This document shows, one piece after another, positions 22,551 to 33,558 of a stretch of 64,000 nt of DNA. The DNA is taken from contig NMRB01000492.1 in the NCBI GenBank assembly GCA_002633025.1, positions 192,589 to 256,588 of the forward strand. Reading direction: 5' to 3'. Each line of letters opens with the position of its first letter. The first letter of the stretch is position 1. Below the pieces are notes generated by a model that did no database searches, was not told the DNA's origin, and saw only the letters and a program-made list of their open reading frames with translations. The DNA comes from Notospermus geniculatus (Eukaryota; Nemertea; Pilidiophora; Heteronemertea; Lineidae). Both the position numbers and the translations under genes were made by a program.

Positions 22551-22640
22551 AAGTCGACACACAAAATGATGATATATAGGAAGTCAACTTCCAAAATTTC
22601 GCAAATTTTCGACCCCAACCGGGGTCTTCCTCAGGCACTT
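22551..22640 (-). repeat. GACCCCGGTTGGGGTC hairpin repeat (copy 2)
   Basis: The minus strand reads CCTGAGGAA, the hairpin GACCCCGGTTGGGGTC, GAAAATTTGCGAAATTTTGG and then TTGTGTGTCG, matching copy 1 in order and sequence. Confidence 0.6.
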
Positions 22641-23405
22641 TTCAGTAAGAAACTCGAGAAAAGACTGTCTTGAGCTGAATCCCAAATGTAGATAACAAGA
22701 GAAATCAGCACAAACTCCCGTAAATCCACTAAAAAGTATGTGCACAAAACCAAACCTAAACAAACCTAAAAATACTGTACGTTCTAAGCTTATATGGCGA
22801 GAAATGTTGCCTTTGTCAGTAATTACCAAAGCTGTATATCTTTCATGCTTAATGATGGAGTCTGACTGTACCAGACGGTTATAAAAGAATAAATCCGGGG
22901 TAAGCAATTCCAATGCACTCAGTTGATCTTGTTTATAGCTCATTATAAAGAAATGCAGTCAGAATACAGAACTTCTCGCTGGCGGTATTGTTGTGGAGCA
23001 CGTACTCAAGATAAATATTGCGTTGTTGTATTGAAGGGATTGCCCGCGGATTGGTATCCAACGTCACATGGCAAACCGTTTGTCAAGTTAAGAAGACGTT
23101 TTGTGATGAAGAACTTTTAAGGGTATACGCAAATGCTTTGTCAGGCTGATAGGTTCCCCCAAATGAACAGTTGTTTACCCATTCCATTACGTGAGCTTCG
23201 TGACTAAGGTCCCCTGTTTTTACCGACAAATTAAAAAGACATTTGCTTATTTAAACAAAGAACAAAGTTATTCAGTTGTAACATGGCAAGCCGCTTGTAC
23301 AGTCAATGAAAAAAAATGTTTAACCTGAAAAATCGAAGACATTGGATTGATCTTTTGTTTCAAAGGACCTAAATCCACGTCCTGAATTGAATTACCATTA
23401 TCTCT
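22641..23405. other. Intergenic; nothing recognised
   Basis: No convincing exon, RNA gene or paired repeat. Confidence 0.5.
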
Positions 23406-23656
23406 AAAGCATGGCGCACACGAGCGACTAAAATGGGGGCGACTACCAATGCGACTACTAGGTCGCATGCGACAATTACCTTTGAGGTCGATCAGTGATG
23501 TCATCCGCGACATCGCTGATCTCCCAGTGAAGCATTTGTTGCAAACGAGTCAAAAAAAACTAAAAAAACTAAAAATATATTCAGTCGCTCCTGTAGTCGC
23601 AAGGCTATAGTCGCCTAGAAAATCGCTCAAAAAATCGCTCGTGTGCGCCATGCTTT
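23406..23656. mobile_element. 251-bp MITE with perfect 22-bp inverted ends
   Basis: AAAGCATGGCGCACACGAGC is the start of a 22-bp end at 23406-23427 that is exactly complementary to 23635-23656. The interior repeats GCGACTA/TAGTCGC-type motifs and includes the palindrome GTCGCATGCGAC. It is non-coding. Confidence 0.8.
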
Positions 23657-23964
23657 AAGGGCCGGTTTGACGGGCGTTTTTATCGCGCCGATTTTAACGC
23701 TGTTGGCGATATCGCATCCAAAACGCCCGTCAAAATGCCAAAAACGCCAACAGCGGGTGACATCGCCAGCGAGAGAAAAAAGCCATGGTAAAACTCGCCG
23801 GCGGGAAATCGCTGTAACGCTTCGGCGATAAAATCGCTGGTGAAAACATCAATCGCAGCGAGATGCGATATCGCTCTTCAGATCGCCAGTGAAAATGACC
23901 GAAAAGCCACGAGCGATGCCTATCGCTGTAGCGGCAAAAAAGTCATGTCTTCACATGGCTATTT
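23657..23964. repeat. Hairpin- and ATCGC-rich segment next to the 251-bp MITE
   Basis: TTTGACGGGCGTTTT (about 23667) is exactly inverted at about 23720, with an inner GCTGTTGGCG/CGCCAACAGC pair. The following 200 bp repeat ATCGC/GCGAT many times. It starts at the TTAA shared with the MITE end, so it may be a second TTAA-type element. The right edge is lost at the N at 23965. Confidence 0.4.
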
Positions 23965-23965
23965 N
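23965..23965. other. Single-N assembly join
   Basis: One N. Other single Ns in this window (33558, 37338, 51637) mark contig joins with unmerged overlaps; here I see no duplicated flank. Confidence 0.6.
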
Positions 23966-25477
23966 TCGCGTGTAAGACATGTAGCTTCGAAACTAATTAG
24001 CAGTGACTTGATTCATAAAGATTCCGGCCTGCACATCCATGCGTTGACAGCTTCGGACTTCATCATCTTCGATGACCTTCATCCGTTTCATTACCTTCAT
24101 CACCTTCCACGACCTTCACCATCTCGTTGAAAGTCGAAGGACAGAAGTTCTGTTGGTGTGTAAGGCAGCCTATCCGCTGGTTATCCTAAGTCTGAAGCAG
24201 GATGAAACGTCATCAGAAAAACTGTAAGAATGTTGTCTATTCATGACTTTGAAGGTGCCAAACTCTTGCTGTAGGCCTACATTGCAAGTATTTGTTATCC
24301 TACAGTGAACTGTCTGAAGCGCCCAACAGTAATGAATAGACAACAACTCTGTTAGGGATTAAGAAATCAGAATGGAATTCGCTACAAAGCGAACTGAAAC
24401 CCCGGGGACTGAAACTGGAATAGAGAAACTGCTTCTCTTGATTCGGAACACAACTCCAGCCATGCCAGCAGCCATTGAGCAGATTTAGCGGAAATTCTAA
24501 TACCATACTTCTAAGAAATTCTATCCAAATGTGATGAAGTCCACCAAATTACGATTGATACAAACTGCGTAAAGAGTAGGCAGTTTAATTTGGGTACCAA
24601 ATTAACCGCCCTCTTCCCAGCTTCACGGAGCCAATAACGAATGTACACGGTACTGTACATGATTGTAGACGCGCATATTGACGCGTTAAGCCTGTTAAAT
24701 AATGACGGTCACCTAACCAGCTTAGGTGACAAATGAATTGTTTGTTCCGTGCGTACGTTGAGTAACATTAGATCAGTGGTTTTCTAGTCATCCATCAATC
24801 TCCGCATTACCCTCTGTCGCACGCCATGTTAGTAGAGGAAGTTTAGTGGGGAAACCTAATGCCGTGCAAATTGACTCGGGAGGAAATTACGTCTGAGGGC
24901 TGATTTGTAGTTTCGGTCGGATTTCCTTCGGGTGGGATTCAGTTTTCCTTGGCTAAAGACGAGGCCCATCAATAAACCATCGGACAAATAAAGCTCAAGA
25001 CGACTACATTGTATTTCCATTTATATTATTTGCCATTTATTGTCTGCGAAAATCACCCCCATTTATTCATTTGTAATGCTGATGGTTCAAAGAAAAAATA
25101 ACTCTGAGATCACTTGCCTTTTGTGTCTACTCTATAACGACCAACATTGAATTTTTTTTGCTCCATGGGTGATATGAATAAAAGCAAGAGCAATGCTTTT
25201 ACTTCAGATTTGTACAGCATAGCATTGTGCATTCGTATTGCAAAATCCAAGCATTTAAAGTCTTATTTCATATGGCCCCATGACTACATTCCCACAAATT
25301 CACCCCTTAATAATAAAGAAAGAGGTATTCAGGGTCCGGCCTTCGAAGCCCTCACCATCCCCAACTTCTTTCCTTCTTCCCAACGAAAACGTCCAGATAA
25401 ACATAACTCATGGTCTTACAACCGTCCTGGCTGAACCATCCGGAGAAAGGGATGGACTGGTTCGGCCATCCTACTGA
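23966..25477. other. Intergenic; nothing recognised
   Basis: A CTTCATC/CTTCACC-rich patch at about 24058-24122 is low complexity. There is no gene evidence. Confidence 0.5.
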
Positions 25478-25546
25478 CTGACAAACAATACATGGGGACA
25501 TCAGGAAGACGGAGCCATTACGAGATTCTATCATACCTGTCCATGA
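25478..25546 (-). repeat. Dispersed repeat (GACATCAGGAAG family), possibly tRNA-derived
   Basis: TGACAAACAATACATGGGGA, then CATCAGGAAG and GATTCTATCATACC, matches 55471-55536 closely; the GATTCTAT-TACACC part also occurs at 54553-54608. On the minus strand GGTATGATAGAATCT resembles a pol III A-box, suggesting a SINE, which is uncertain. Confidence 0.5.
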
Positions 25547-26183
25547 TTCGAAACTGTCAAATTCTTCAAGATTTAAATAAGTTGCGTGCTGTGCCGCCCA
25601 CATGTTACGGACTGCTTTCGCCAGCAAAATCCAAAATCTGTTGTTGCAGTATAGGCCTACATACACTCTGATCCTTGGTGGAAAAAAGAAGGTCTCTTGA
25701 GGACCGAGGAATCTTCCGCTGATCTTCCAGTTTGTTGAGGCTAAACGAGGTATGTCAACAGGTATTACCTTATAATGAGAAACCAGTACATTGGATGCTG
25801 TTCCAATTACAATGGGCTTAGCTGGTTTTACCATCACATTGCCATCGGTTCACCTCGTTTCTCGTTGTGGGCGGTTTTTTGTGGTTATTTTCCCGAGTTC
25901 TTCCTCATTCGAGGTTTTTTCGGGTAAGAAAAGACGCAAGGTGCTGGGAAAGACACCAGGCACTCGTTTCGATCGTTAGGATCGTATGTTGTAGGCGGAA
26001 CAAAGTGTTGGGTTAGCGTGCATAGCTAGCAAAAGCAAAAAATCCGAAACAGTTTTTTGGGGAGTCCGGGTTCTGTTTAACGAGTTGGTTTACCACAAGT
26101 ACGGTCACTATTTTTGCAGGTTCGTGTTGCAGCACTGCCAGAGATTCAAACTCCATCGACATCACGGCAGACTTCTTAGTATG

Positions 26184-26378
26184 GAGGTTCTTCACTGACG
26201 TCACAATGGTCACGTGACTGCAAAGAATCGGCCATGTTGGCCGTCAAATGGCCGGCGACGACGCCAAAACTGTCACGTCATGATATTGTGACGTCGCGAT
26301 CTGTGTTGACGCTGTGTTCATGCCGTGACGTCGCTTGACATTTGACGGCCAATATGGTGACGTCGTGTCGTCACCTCT
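26184..26378. mobile_element. GAGGTTCTTCAC-family palindromic MITE
   Basis: GAGGTTCTTCACTGACGTCA is followed by the family core GGCCATGTTGGCCGTCAAATG. The right arm ends early at GACGTCGTGTCGTCAC, so the last ~15 bp are lost. Confidence 0.75.
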
Positions 26379-27664
26379 ATCTCCACGCCATTGAAATATG
26401 AGATTGGTTGCAGAGGTTAATCTAATCAAGACATTTTTGCTGATCATGAACTATTTTCTACCTCTGTTTTATGGCATGGGACTCAATAATCATGGTTATT
26501 ATTAGGCTGAGTGAACCAAGCTGTTCACCCGATTTCCATCTATCCGGCCCAGCTCATAGATCATCTCTGAACTCCGTGGTTAACCTCATCACAAATAAAT
26601 CAATGTTTCGGTGTGGGATTATTAATCCGTAATTTTCTCCCGTGAAGACGTTGATTAACTTGGCTGTGGTGCTTTATGATGACAATATCTTGCTAATAAC
26701 ACGGCTTGTGAACTCTGCCTCGTGTAATGAATCAGACACAGTGTCTGTGTTGCTTTTAGTTGTTAATTTAGAACGATCGGATCAGAGAAGCTTGTCCAAT
26801 TATGAACTCTTACAGGGTGGCGAAGTGATAAACTCCTCGCCAGCCACCGAGGCGATCACGTCGCCTGACGCAATGAGTCGTCTTTGACGCAATGCAATAT
26901 GGACGAAACGTCGGAAAAAGGTACCACCACTCACAGCGCCTCAGAGTAGCATTTCTTCTGCAAATTCCTCATTGGGCCATGCACAGTACAAATGTACATT
27001 TGTGTACTATCTAGTGATTTATACAAAGTAGATACACGACAATGGCCCGATGACAGCATCAGGACGAGATGAGCCCCGGTCCCCTCGAAACCGACCTTCG
27101 TCAATGTACCAGTGCTTGTTTATTGCAAGGAAAATAAGTTGAACGAGGAGAACCTGTCTTTCCGGTATGCCGCTGGATAATGGCGGATTATAAACGACAT
27201 ACTGGGAAAGGCAACCTTCTCAAATTAGGTTCATTAAGTATTCCAATCAGCTTCTTCCGATTTGCTACCGTCTCACATTCGCCCAGTAAGTGGAAGAGAT
27301 GAATGGGCCATCGTCTTGACGGTTTTGAGGGCATCCATGTGGGTTTGATAGGAGACACACACGGGATAGTGCAGCCGAACCCGCCCCACAGTGGTGGTAG
27401 ACTCCATTTTTTCCAGCACGCCGCTCTGGCTGCCCAACTTGACTGATGATCCTACTAGCGTTTAACTGGTCATATATCTTTCTAACATGTTGGAATAAGC
27501 CCCCCATTAGTCGATTAGGCACACATTAATTAAATGCAATGGGAAACAGTGTATTAATAATCGAAAACATAATCTCACGAACACTCCTCCAAAGCACAAT
27601 GATATCTAAGACATGCTATCCATTGCAAAATTCAATGTACTGAATACATGTATTTATGTGCAAT
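26379..27664. other. Intergenic; one MITE fragment
   Basis: At 26924-26976 the minus strand reads CCAATGAGGAATTTGCAG then GAGGCGCTGTGAG, a left-end fragment of the element at 10733-10920. Otherwise nothing is recognised. Confidence 0.5.
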
Positions 27665-28005
27665 GTGAGACAGCTAAAATGCTAAAACGAAGAACCAGAC
27701 AGCTGAATTGCTATGACCAGACAGATCAAATGCTAGGGCCAGATAGACAGCCAAAACGCAAGCAGCAGACGTTTTGGCAACTCAAACGCTAGGACCATGC
27801 AGCAAAATGCTTGTGACAGACGGATAAAGCTTTAGCCCAGACTGAAAAAAAGGTTGGGGCAGACAGACAAAATGCAAAGACAGACTGCTTCTGGCTAAAA
27901 TGCTGCTAGTATCAATCGATGAATCGCTCGGATCAACAGCTTCATGCGTGGGCCAGACAGCCAAAACGCTAACACCGGACAAGACATCTAAAACGCTTCC
28001 CCAAT
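27665..28005 (+). repeat. Degenerate ~22-bp minisatellite
   Basis: About a dozen drifting units of roughly AGACAGCCAAAATGCTAGGACC, with the invariant cores AGACAG and AAAATGC/AAACGC. Unit length varies between about 20 and 30 bp. No frame stays open through it. Confidence 0.65.
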
Positions 28006-28842
28006 CACTGCCACCATCGGTTTATGGTCAAGAACTATTGGGAAGAAAACGCTATCTATTGCAGAATGGCTCTTTATGTCAACATTTACTCCGGAGATCC
28101 ATTCATCATGGTCATTGTAAGAATGATAGCTTGTGATTATTCTTAGCGACGGACGGGAAACGCGGGCAAGTGAAATCTATTTCCTAAAGGAAACCTCTCG
28201 ACATGAAAAAAATGGCTGTCCAAATGAAACGCTGTGATCTCATTCTCTCATTCCTCATCTGTAGGAGTTAAAAACGGATGATAGAATTGGAAGCAGGCGA
28301 AAATAGGGAGGTGGAAAAACTTGAGTCTCGCCGGAGGGAAACCCTGCTGAAGCTTTGCTCGTTGCTAGATGGCCATCTCTTGCGCATGGCATGCTGGGAA
28401 AGGCTAGATGATAGTGCCGGGCTGATGGTTGCGCTCTGTTCGCAATGTGATTGGCTGGGAAATACCAAAATGTTCACGCCGAAACACAACAGTCCACCCC
28501 CTTCCGAAATTCTGCCAATGAGTACACAGGCAAATATAAAACACGAACGTGCATAAACACAAACGGAACGAAAATGTGACATCAATGTTGCGACTGAGTG
28601 CTGCATATCCTGTTTATTATTCGATACACTCTCGCTTAATAAAGATGCAGGGATCCCAGCTGCATCCAGTATCAAACTGCATCATCATCTCTGGGAAATT
28701 ATCTCGAAAAACATTCTCGTTCACCAGATGGTCTCAAACCCGCGGAGCGCTCGTCATCTCATCCTGCCGTGTAGATTCAGTCATGAAGTCATGAAAATGG
28801 ACGGACGAGACTGGAAAACGGATAATTCAAATTATACATGCA
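28006..28842. other. Intergenic; nothing recognised
   Basis: Overlapping plus and minus frames of 90-135 codons (28268-28675) are mirror images without domain features. Confidence 0.45.
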
Positions 28843-28990
28843 TTAAGCTGCATTTAGCTGACACGCGGAATGCGGTATAGGGCCGCGGAATCCCCGGCGG
28901 AAGCGATTTGTTGTATGAGAAATGCATTGAACTTTCCGCTTACCGCGTTCCGCAATCCGCATACCGCGTGCAGCTAAATCCAGCTTTAGT
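28843..28990. mobile_element. Palindromic MITE with AGCTGCATTTAGCTG ends
   Basis: AAGCTGCATTTAGCTGACAC then GCGGAATGCGG at the left matches the complement of the right end (ATACCGCGTGCAGCTAAATC then CAGCTT). The element is about 148 bp, GC-rich in its arms and non-coding. Confidence 0.7.
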
Positions 28991-30108
28991 TATCTGCATT
29001 CTCATGTACTAACCACGAGATTTAGCATTTTTCAGTGAGGGAGTCGGCCACCACGTTATTGTCTTCGGCCGCTCTCCATATCGTCTTCGGTCGATCTACT
29101 CCCGCGTTACTCAGGGCCGCATCCCGCGTAAATAACGTGTGCGCAGTGGAAGAGAGTAATTAGTCAACGCACTTCGAGTAAAGTGTCATGGCGTCTTAGC
29201 TTGGTTTTGGCTAAGAACACTGTCATCGACCACTGCCGAATTCTGAACCTCTTTGCCGTCGAGTGGGATTGATTTCACAACGATTTTATATAGCATGCGT
29301 ATTCTACGATGTTACAAACTCAAATGAATCCATGTTGCACTTGAATCGACCTGGCGAGGTTGGCAGCGGTCCAACCACCAATTTTGGTCAAATATTGCGT
29401 GTTCGAGAATGAATGCCCGCCATGTTGACGCGTGGATTTCTGGGATACTTCCCGACGGAAGTCACCATCGCGCTGGGGTGTGTCACCAACGCGGGTAAGG
29501 GCGAACGCTGACGTCATCTGTAAGTAGAATGCTGTATAGTGGAAACGGGCCTAAAAACCCGACTGAAGCCGTCGAACGCACTGTAAAAAATATCCACAAA
29601 TATTGCCATGAATGACGTCAGCAGTCACTTGCCAACAACTTGGTAGATACGTGTCTACCGGCTACAAATTGTCTTCGCCTCCGAGGACGAAGTCATTGCT
29701 GAACTGGATCCTTTAATCCCCAGGTAATTCGATCTCAAATTACCCATCGATCTTGAAGGGGTTAGGGAATTTGGATGAACATAAACGACCATGTTTCTTA
29801 TCGTGCAGTGAATCCCAATGAAATTTCAACAGTGGAAGCGAGCCGTGTGATTGTAAAATTGTGGTAGAGTTCGGTGGTTATGGTGTTAGCTGTTGGAATA
29901 ATGGCCTGTCACTGCAGCACGGATGAGCCGTGTTAGATGGTCAGACCAAATTGACCATGCTGAAGGTCATTGGTCATCAGTAATTTATTTGGCTTCCTTG
30001 GGAAACGAATGTGAGTCAATTCACCAGATCGGTTTACGGAATACAGTAATACCCCACTCCACGGGGAAACCGCCACAACTGGTCAAAGCTCTGTTGTTCG
30101 AAACTAAT
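28991..30108. other. Intergenic; nothing firm
   Basis: A TAGTGGAAACGGGCCTAA motif near 29538-29553 matches the end of the TTAA-type MITE family at 60782-60919, but no matching opposite end is seen. Confidence 0.4.
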
Positions 30109-30267
30109 ATTAGAGAGGTTTAGAAATCAAACGATAAACGTAAACTTTACGACAACGTTATTTTTCATACTGCGAATTTATCAGCTTATATCTTGCATTT
30201 TCGGTACAGAAAATAACGTCGTCGTAAAGTTAACGTTTATCGTTTGATTTCTTAAACTCCCTAATAT
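30109..30267. mobile_element. AATCAAACGATAAACG-family palindromic MITE (copy 2)
   Basis: ATATTAGAGAGGTTTAGAAA then TCAAACGATAAACG at the left pairs with the right arm ending CCCTAATAT. The arms pair over about 50 bp. Confidence 0.8.
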
Positions 30268-31229
30268 CTTGGCGTTAACTATATTGGCGTTATCAAGTCG
30301 CTCTGATTGACCAGCACAGTTTGTAAGACAGTTTCTGATTGGTCATGAACCGAGTTTTGAATACATGTACATGTATTTCGAAGTGGGTTTTGAACTTCGA
30401 AGTCAAGTTTTGAAGTCGAGTTGGTACCTGGGTATCTAACAAGATTCCATCTCGCCGGACAGGCGATGGGAAGGTAGTTTTTTTCCTGGGCCACCCCGCA
30501 TATTCCTGATTTGATTCGAGGAGTTTGCGTGTTGTGTCGTGAACTGATCGAGGTATCTTTATCAAGGCAAAATCCAATATGTATGGCGTGCTTTATCGAG
30601 GCGTGCAATCTTCTTTCGGCCTCACTTTTGAGGTTATAAAGGTCGTTATCACTGCGAAGAGGAATGATTTTATGGCACGCGATGTCTTTCGTTTTTAATG
30701 AACGCCCTGGCAAGGAAATGTAACAAGATAGGAACGGAATCGAGGAAAAATCATTGGATGGGTTGAGGTATCATGCATGTCATGGTATCGAAACTTTATA
30801 ACGACCTTCGGTGAGCGGCCCTCTTCTCATGTTGAAGACAGGTATTGAAGGGATTCGACATTGCTATGGCAACCAAATAAGGAATTAGGTCCGCTTCATC
30901 TCTTTGTCTATAATCAATTAACAGAAACTGTTATGACACGTTGCTCACTTGGAATAATGGACTATTTGATGACTTGAGTGATGTCGTAGCTGTGTTTACA
31001 ACTATCTGTAAAAAAACTTGTGGAATGCCCCAAATTCCCCCATGGTAATACTGGCTATAACAAGACGAACGGTGATGGTTTCCCAGGGCCAATACTGGTC
31101 ATTTTATTCCATAATTCTAAAATCTTTCTGGGACACACTGTATAAAGCATTTAATTTCATATAGGGGCCTAACGCCCACAGCTGTCGATTCACTGCTTTC
31201 TACATCCTGAGCTGATCAGTTATCCGAGT

Positions 31230-31340
31230 GTGACAGAGAGCACAAAAAACACACACAAAATGACAGTGTAAGTAAAGTCGTCTCCGATATTCGCAAGTTT
31301 TCGACCCCAACCGGGGTCTTCCTCCAGCTCAGGCACTTTC
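31230..31340 (-). repeat. GACCCCGGTTGGGGTC hairpin repeat (copy 3)
   Basis: The minus strand reads GAGGAA, the hairpin GACCCCGGTTGGGGTC, GAAAACTTGCGAATATCGG and then TTTTGTGTGTG. A GCTGGAG insertion precedes the hairpin compared with copies 1 and 2. Confidence 0.6.
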
Positions 31341-32060
31341 TAGTAGTGATCCCAGAAGTGAATGAGCTGGATCCTAATTGTAGATTAATAGTTACAATTA
31401 ATAGTTATAAGTTATACTTGTGACTATTAATCCAGAAAGAACCTCTGATATTCTCACGACGGCTTTCTCTGGCGGGGCATAACGTTACTCTTTACAGAAA
31501 GACTTGGATCTCGTCCCGGGGAGCCCTGATCATATAGAATACAACATCAATTCAATACGTCTTATCTCAACTTGAGACCTTCTTTTCGTGTCTATGTAAT
31601 TTCCCGATAACTTTCCTGTCATATACATAATTTCCACTCCACCAAGACGTACACACGGTCGTACATACAACCAGCAGGCAAATGTCATTACCTAGTTGGC
31701 GTGAAACATGTGATTATCCGCTAGAAACACATGCTAAATCATCGGGGGATCAGGAGATAAGCTGTGTCCCATTCTTACCCAAGTTGTGACGGCGATGATC
31801 AACTTCCATTACTACTATATTCGATGTGAAAGGGACATAGACTATCTCCTGCTAAATACGGGTGCTTAAAACTTTTTATAAATAGACACAAGATACTCTA
31901 TCATACGAAGCGTCGGTATGTTCAGAAGAAACTAGGAACTCGCGGAAAGTCTGCTTTCCTAGATTCTTTGTATACATTTCTGCCGTAGGCGGACGATTAA
32001 CGTAGGATTCCTTTCATTGAGATTGTACGGAATGGTGAAAAGAATACGCGATTCACTCAC

Positions 32061-33179
32061 CGATACAATCTATGTGATAGTACTTATACATGTAAGGCTC
32101 GCTGATACATGTTTTTTGTGATAGTGTACACGTATAAGGCGTTCTTCGGCTTACAACTTCTTCGCCTGCAGTTGTGTCTTGGGCCAAGACAATGGAGAGA
32201 AACGATATTGTAAAGTTTATCTCAAAGGCCGACGGCGCTGAAGTAAAAATAGTGGCTTCGTTAGGAAACAAATGATTCTTTACATTGTTCCCTTTTTCTC
32301 CTGTTCATGCAACAAGTCTAAATTCCTTCAACACGCTATCTGCCCGAGGACACAGTGTCTTGCGTAAGAACATTTAAAGACCATTGAAAAAAATGAATAC
32401 TTTCTCGTCACAATGGTTCCCAAAAACGTGGACAAGATGGAGATTTATATTTTATATTTCATAATTTTTTTCTACGAGCACGAGCAGTTGAAATGACACA
32501 GAGACAAATGTTTTTACCAGTATGGTAAATTTTTATCGTCAAATACAACGTGTATCATGATACACGAATAGAGGTTTTTCACGTGACTGACGTCACATTT
32601 CCATGACGACACGATGCCGCCATATTGGCCGTTTATGTGTTTAAGACACAGATCGTAACGTCAGAATGTCCTGACGTGAGAGACGTCGTCGCCGGCCATT
32701 TGACGGCCAACATGGCCGATTCTGTGCAGTCACGTGACCGTTATGATTGTATTATGGGCTGTATGAGAGATATTACGAAAGTTTAAACCTGGCAAAGGCC
32801 CAACAATGCTGCTTTCGGTTTACTGCTATCATCTAAGAGGGAAAGGACGAGAAAAACATGTTTTTCTTTTAATAAAAAGATGGGAGAGGCAGGTGAAGAG
32901 AAACTATTTATTTTTCTTTACGGCCTGAGTCTACAACAAACACGCATTTTCACTTCAGCAGCATGGGACTTCAAAATACTCACATGTAAGTACAGAATAC
33001 CTCTCGAGTTGGAATGCTGCGGATGTAGACGTTAACATGAAGAACTCTTTTAACATGAATGCACTGTCACGTGGTGTATTCCTTTGTCGAGTAAAGTTTG
33101 CATTACGTCTGGTTGAGGCCAGGAAAAAACTCACGAATGAATAAATAACCAAGGATGTTGCAGCTGACGGTGTTGCCAT
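32061..33179 (-). CDS. Candidate 5' exons of a minus-strand secreted or membrane protein
   Basis: Exon 1 would be 33179-32984: the ATG is in a strong context (ACCATGG), and a hydrophobic segment LVIYSFVSFFLA follows MATPSAATS. It ends in phase 1 at a GTGAGT donor. Exon 2 would be 32237-32061, preceded by CTAAC and a pyrimidine-AG acceptor and closed by another GTGAGT donor. It is 177 nt, phase 1-1, and carries ISFLSIVLAQ and a cysteine pattern (YTCTLSQKTC...HIDCIG) reminiscent of LRR N-terminal caps. Phases match. Later exons, expected below 32061, were not found, so function is not assigned. A GAGGTTCTTCAC-family MITE lies in the intron. Allelic copies are at 34434-34629 (exon 1) and 33559-33685 (exon 2, cut by the N). 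Confidence 0.3.
32570..32748. mobile_element. GAGGTTCTTCAC-family MITE (in direct repeat 1, left)
   Basis: TAGAGGTTTTTCACGTGACT starts it, with core CCATATTGGCCG and TTGACGGCCAACATGGCCG. It lacks about 26 central bases compared with the allelic copy at 33998-34198. Confidence 0.75.
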
Positions 33180-33192
33180 GGTTTTAGTAGTG

Positions 33193-33203
33193 TGCGCATG
33201 CGC
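33193..33203. promoter_or_regulatory. NRF1-type site beside the candidate exon 1
   Basis: TGCGCATGCGC matches the palindromic nuclear respiratory factor 1 consensus and sits about 14 bp upstream of the minus-strand ATG at 33179. It recurs at 34643-34653 in the allelic copy. Such sites are common in animal promoters and 5' UTRs. Confidence 0.4.
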
Positions 33204-33558
33204 GCAAGCGATAGAAGTTTCACAGGAAACCACCAGGGCTTTTACCCCCTAGGGTCCGTACTTCAACTAGCTGAACATGGCTTACAACCCGGTTGGAACT
33301 CTGATGCGTCTATGTGGTAAATATGGACTGGAAACGGAGTAAGGCTCCCAACGGCTTTTTCATTGAAAATGCTATTCTTCCCATGCCCTTGCCGTTGATA
33401 GGGAAATTACATTAGGACGGGTTAGTCTAACCAAGTCCGTCCGGGGGGACGTGTCCCCGCGATCACGCTACGTGAACAACAGCATAAGAAGGCAAATCCC
33501 TCATCCCTGTAGAGTTGAAGCCATTTCCTTCCGTGGAAATGATCAGTTCATTGATCGN

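Larger units (their letters stand above)
32111..33557. repeat. Direct repeat 1, left copy (contig overlap)
   Basis: This segment is repeated almost base for base at 33559-35011. Differences are scattered substitutions and small indels (for example about 26 bp in the MITE). The left copy ends at GATCATTGATCG-type sequence directly before the N at 33558, and the right copy starts directly after it. Confidence 0.85.

Noticed and set aside
25352-25837. 161-codon minus-strand open frame
   Set aside because: Runs through the dispersed GACATCAGGAAG repeat; no recognisable domain.
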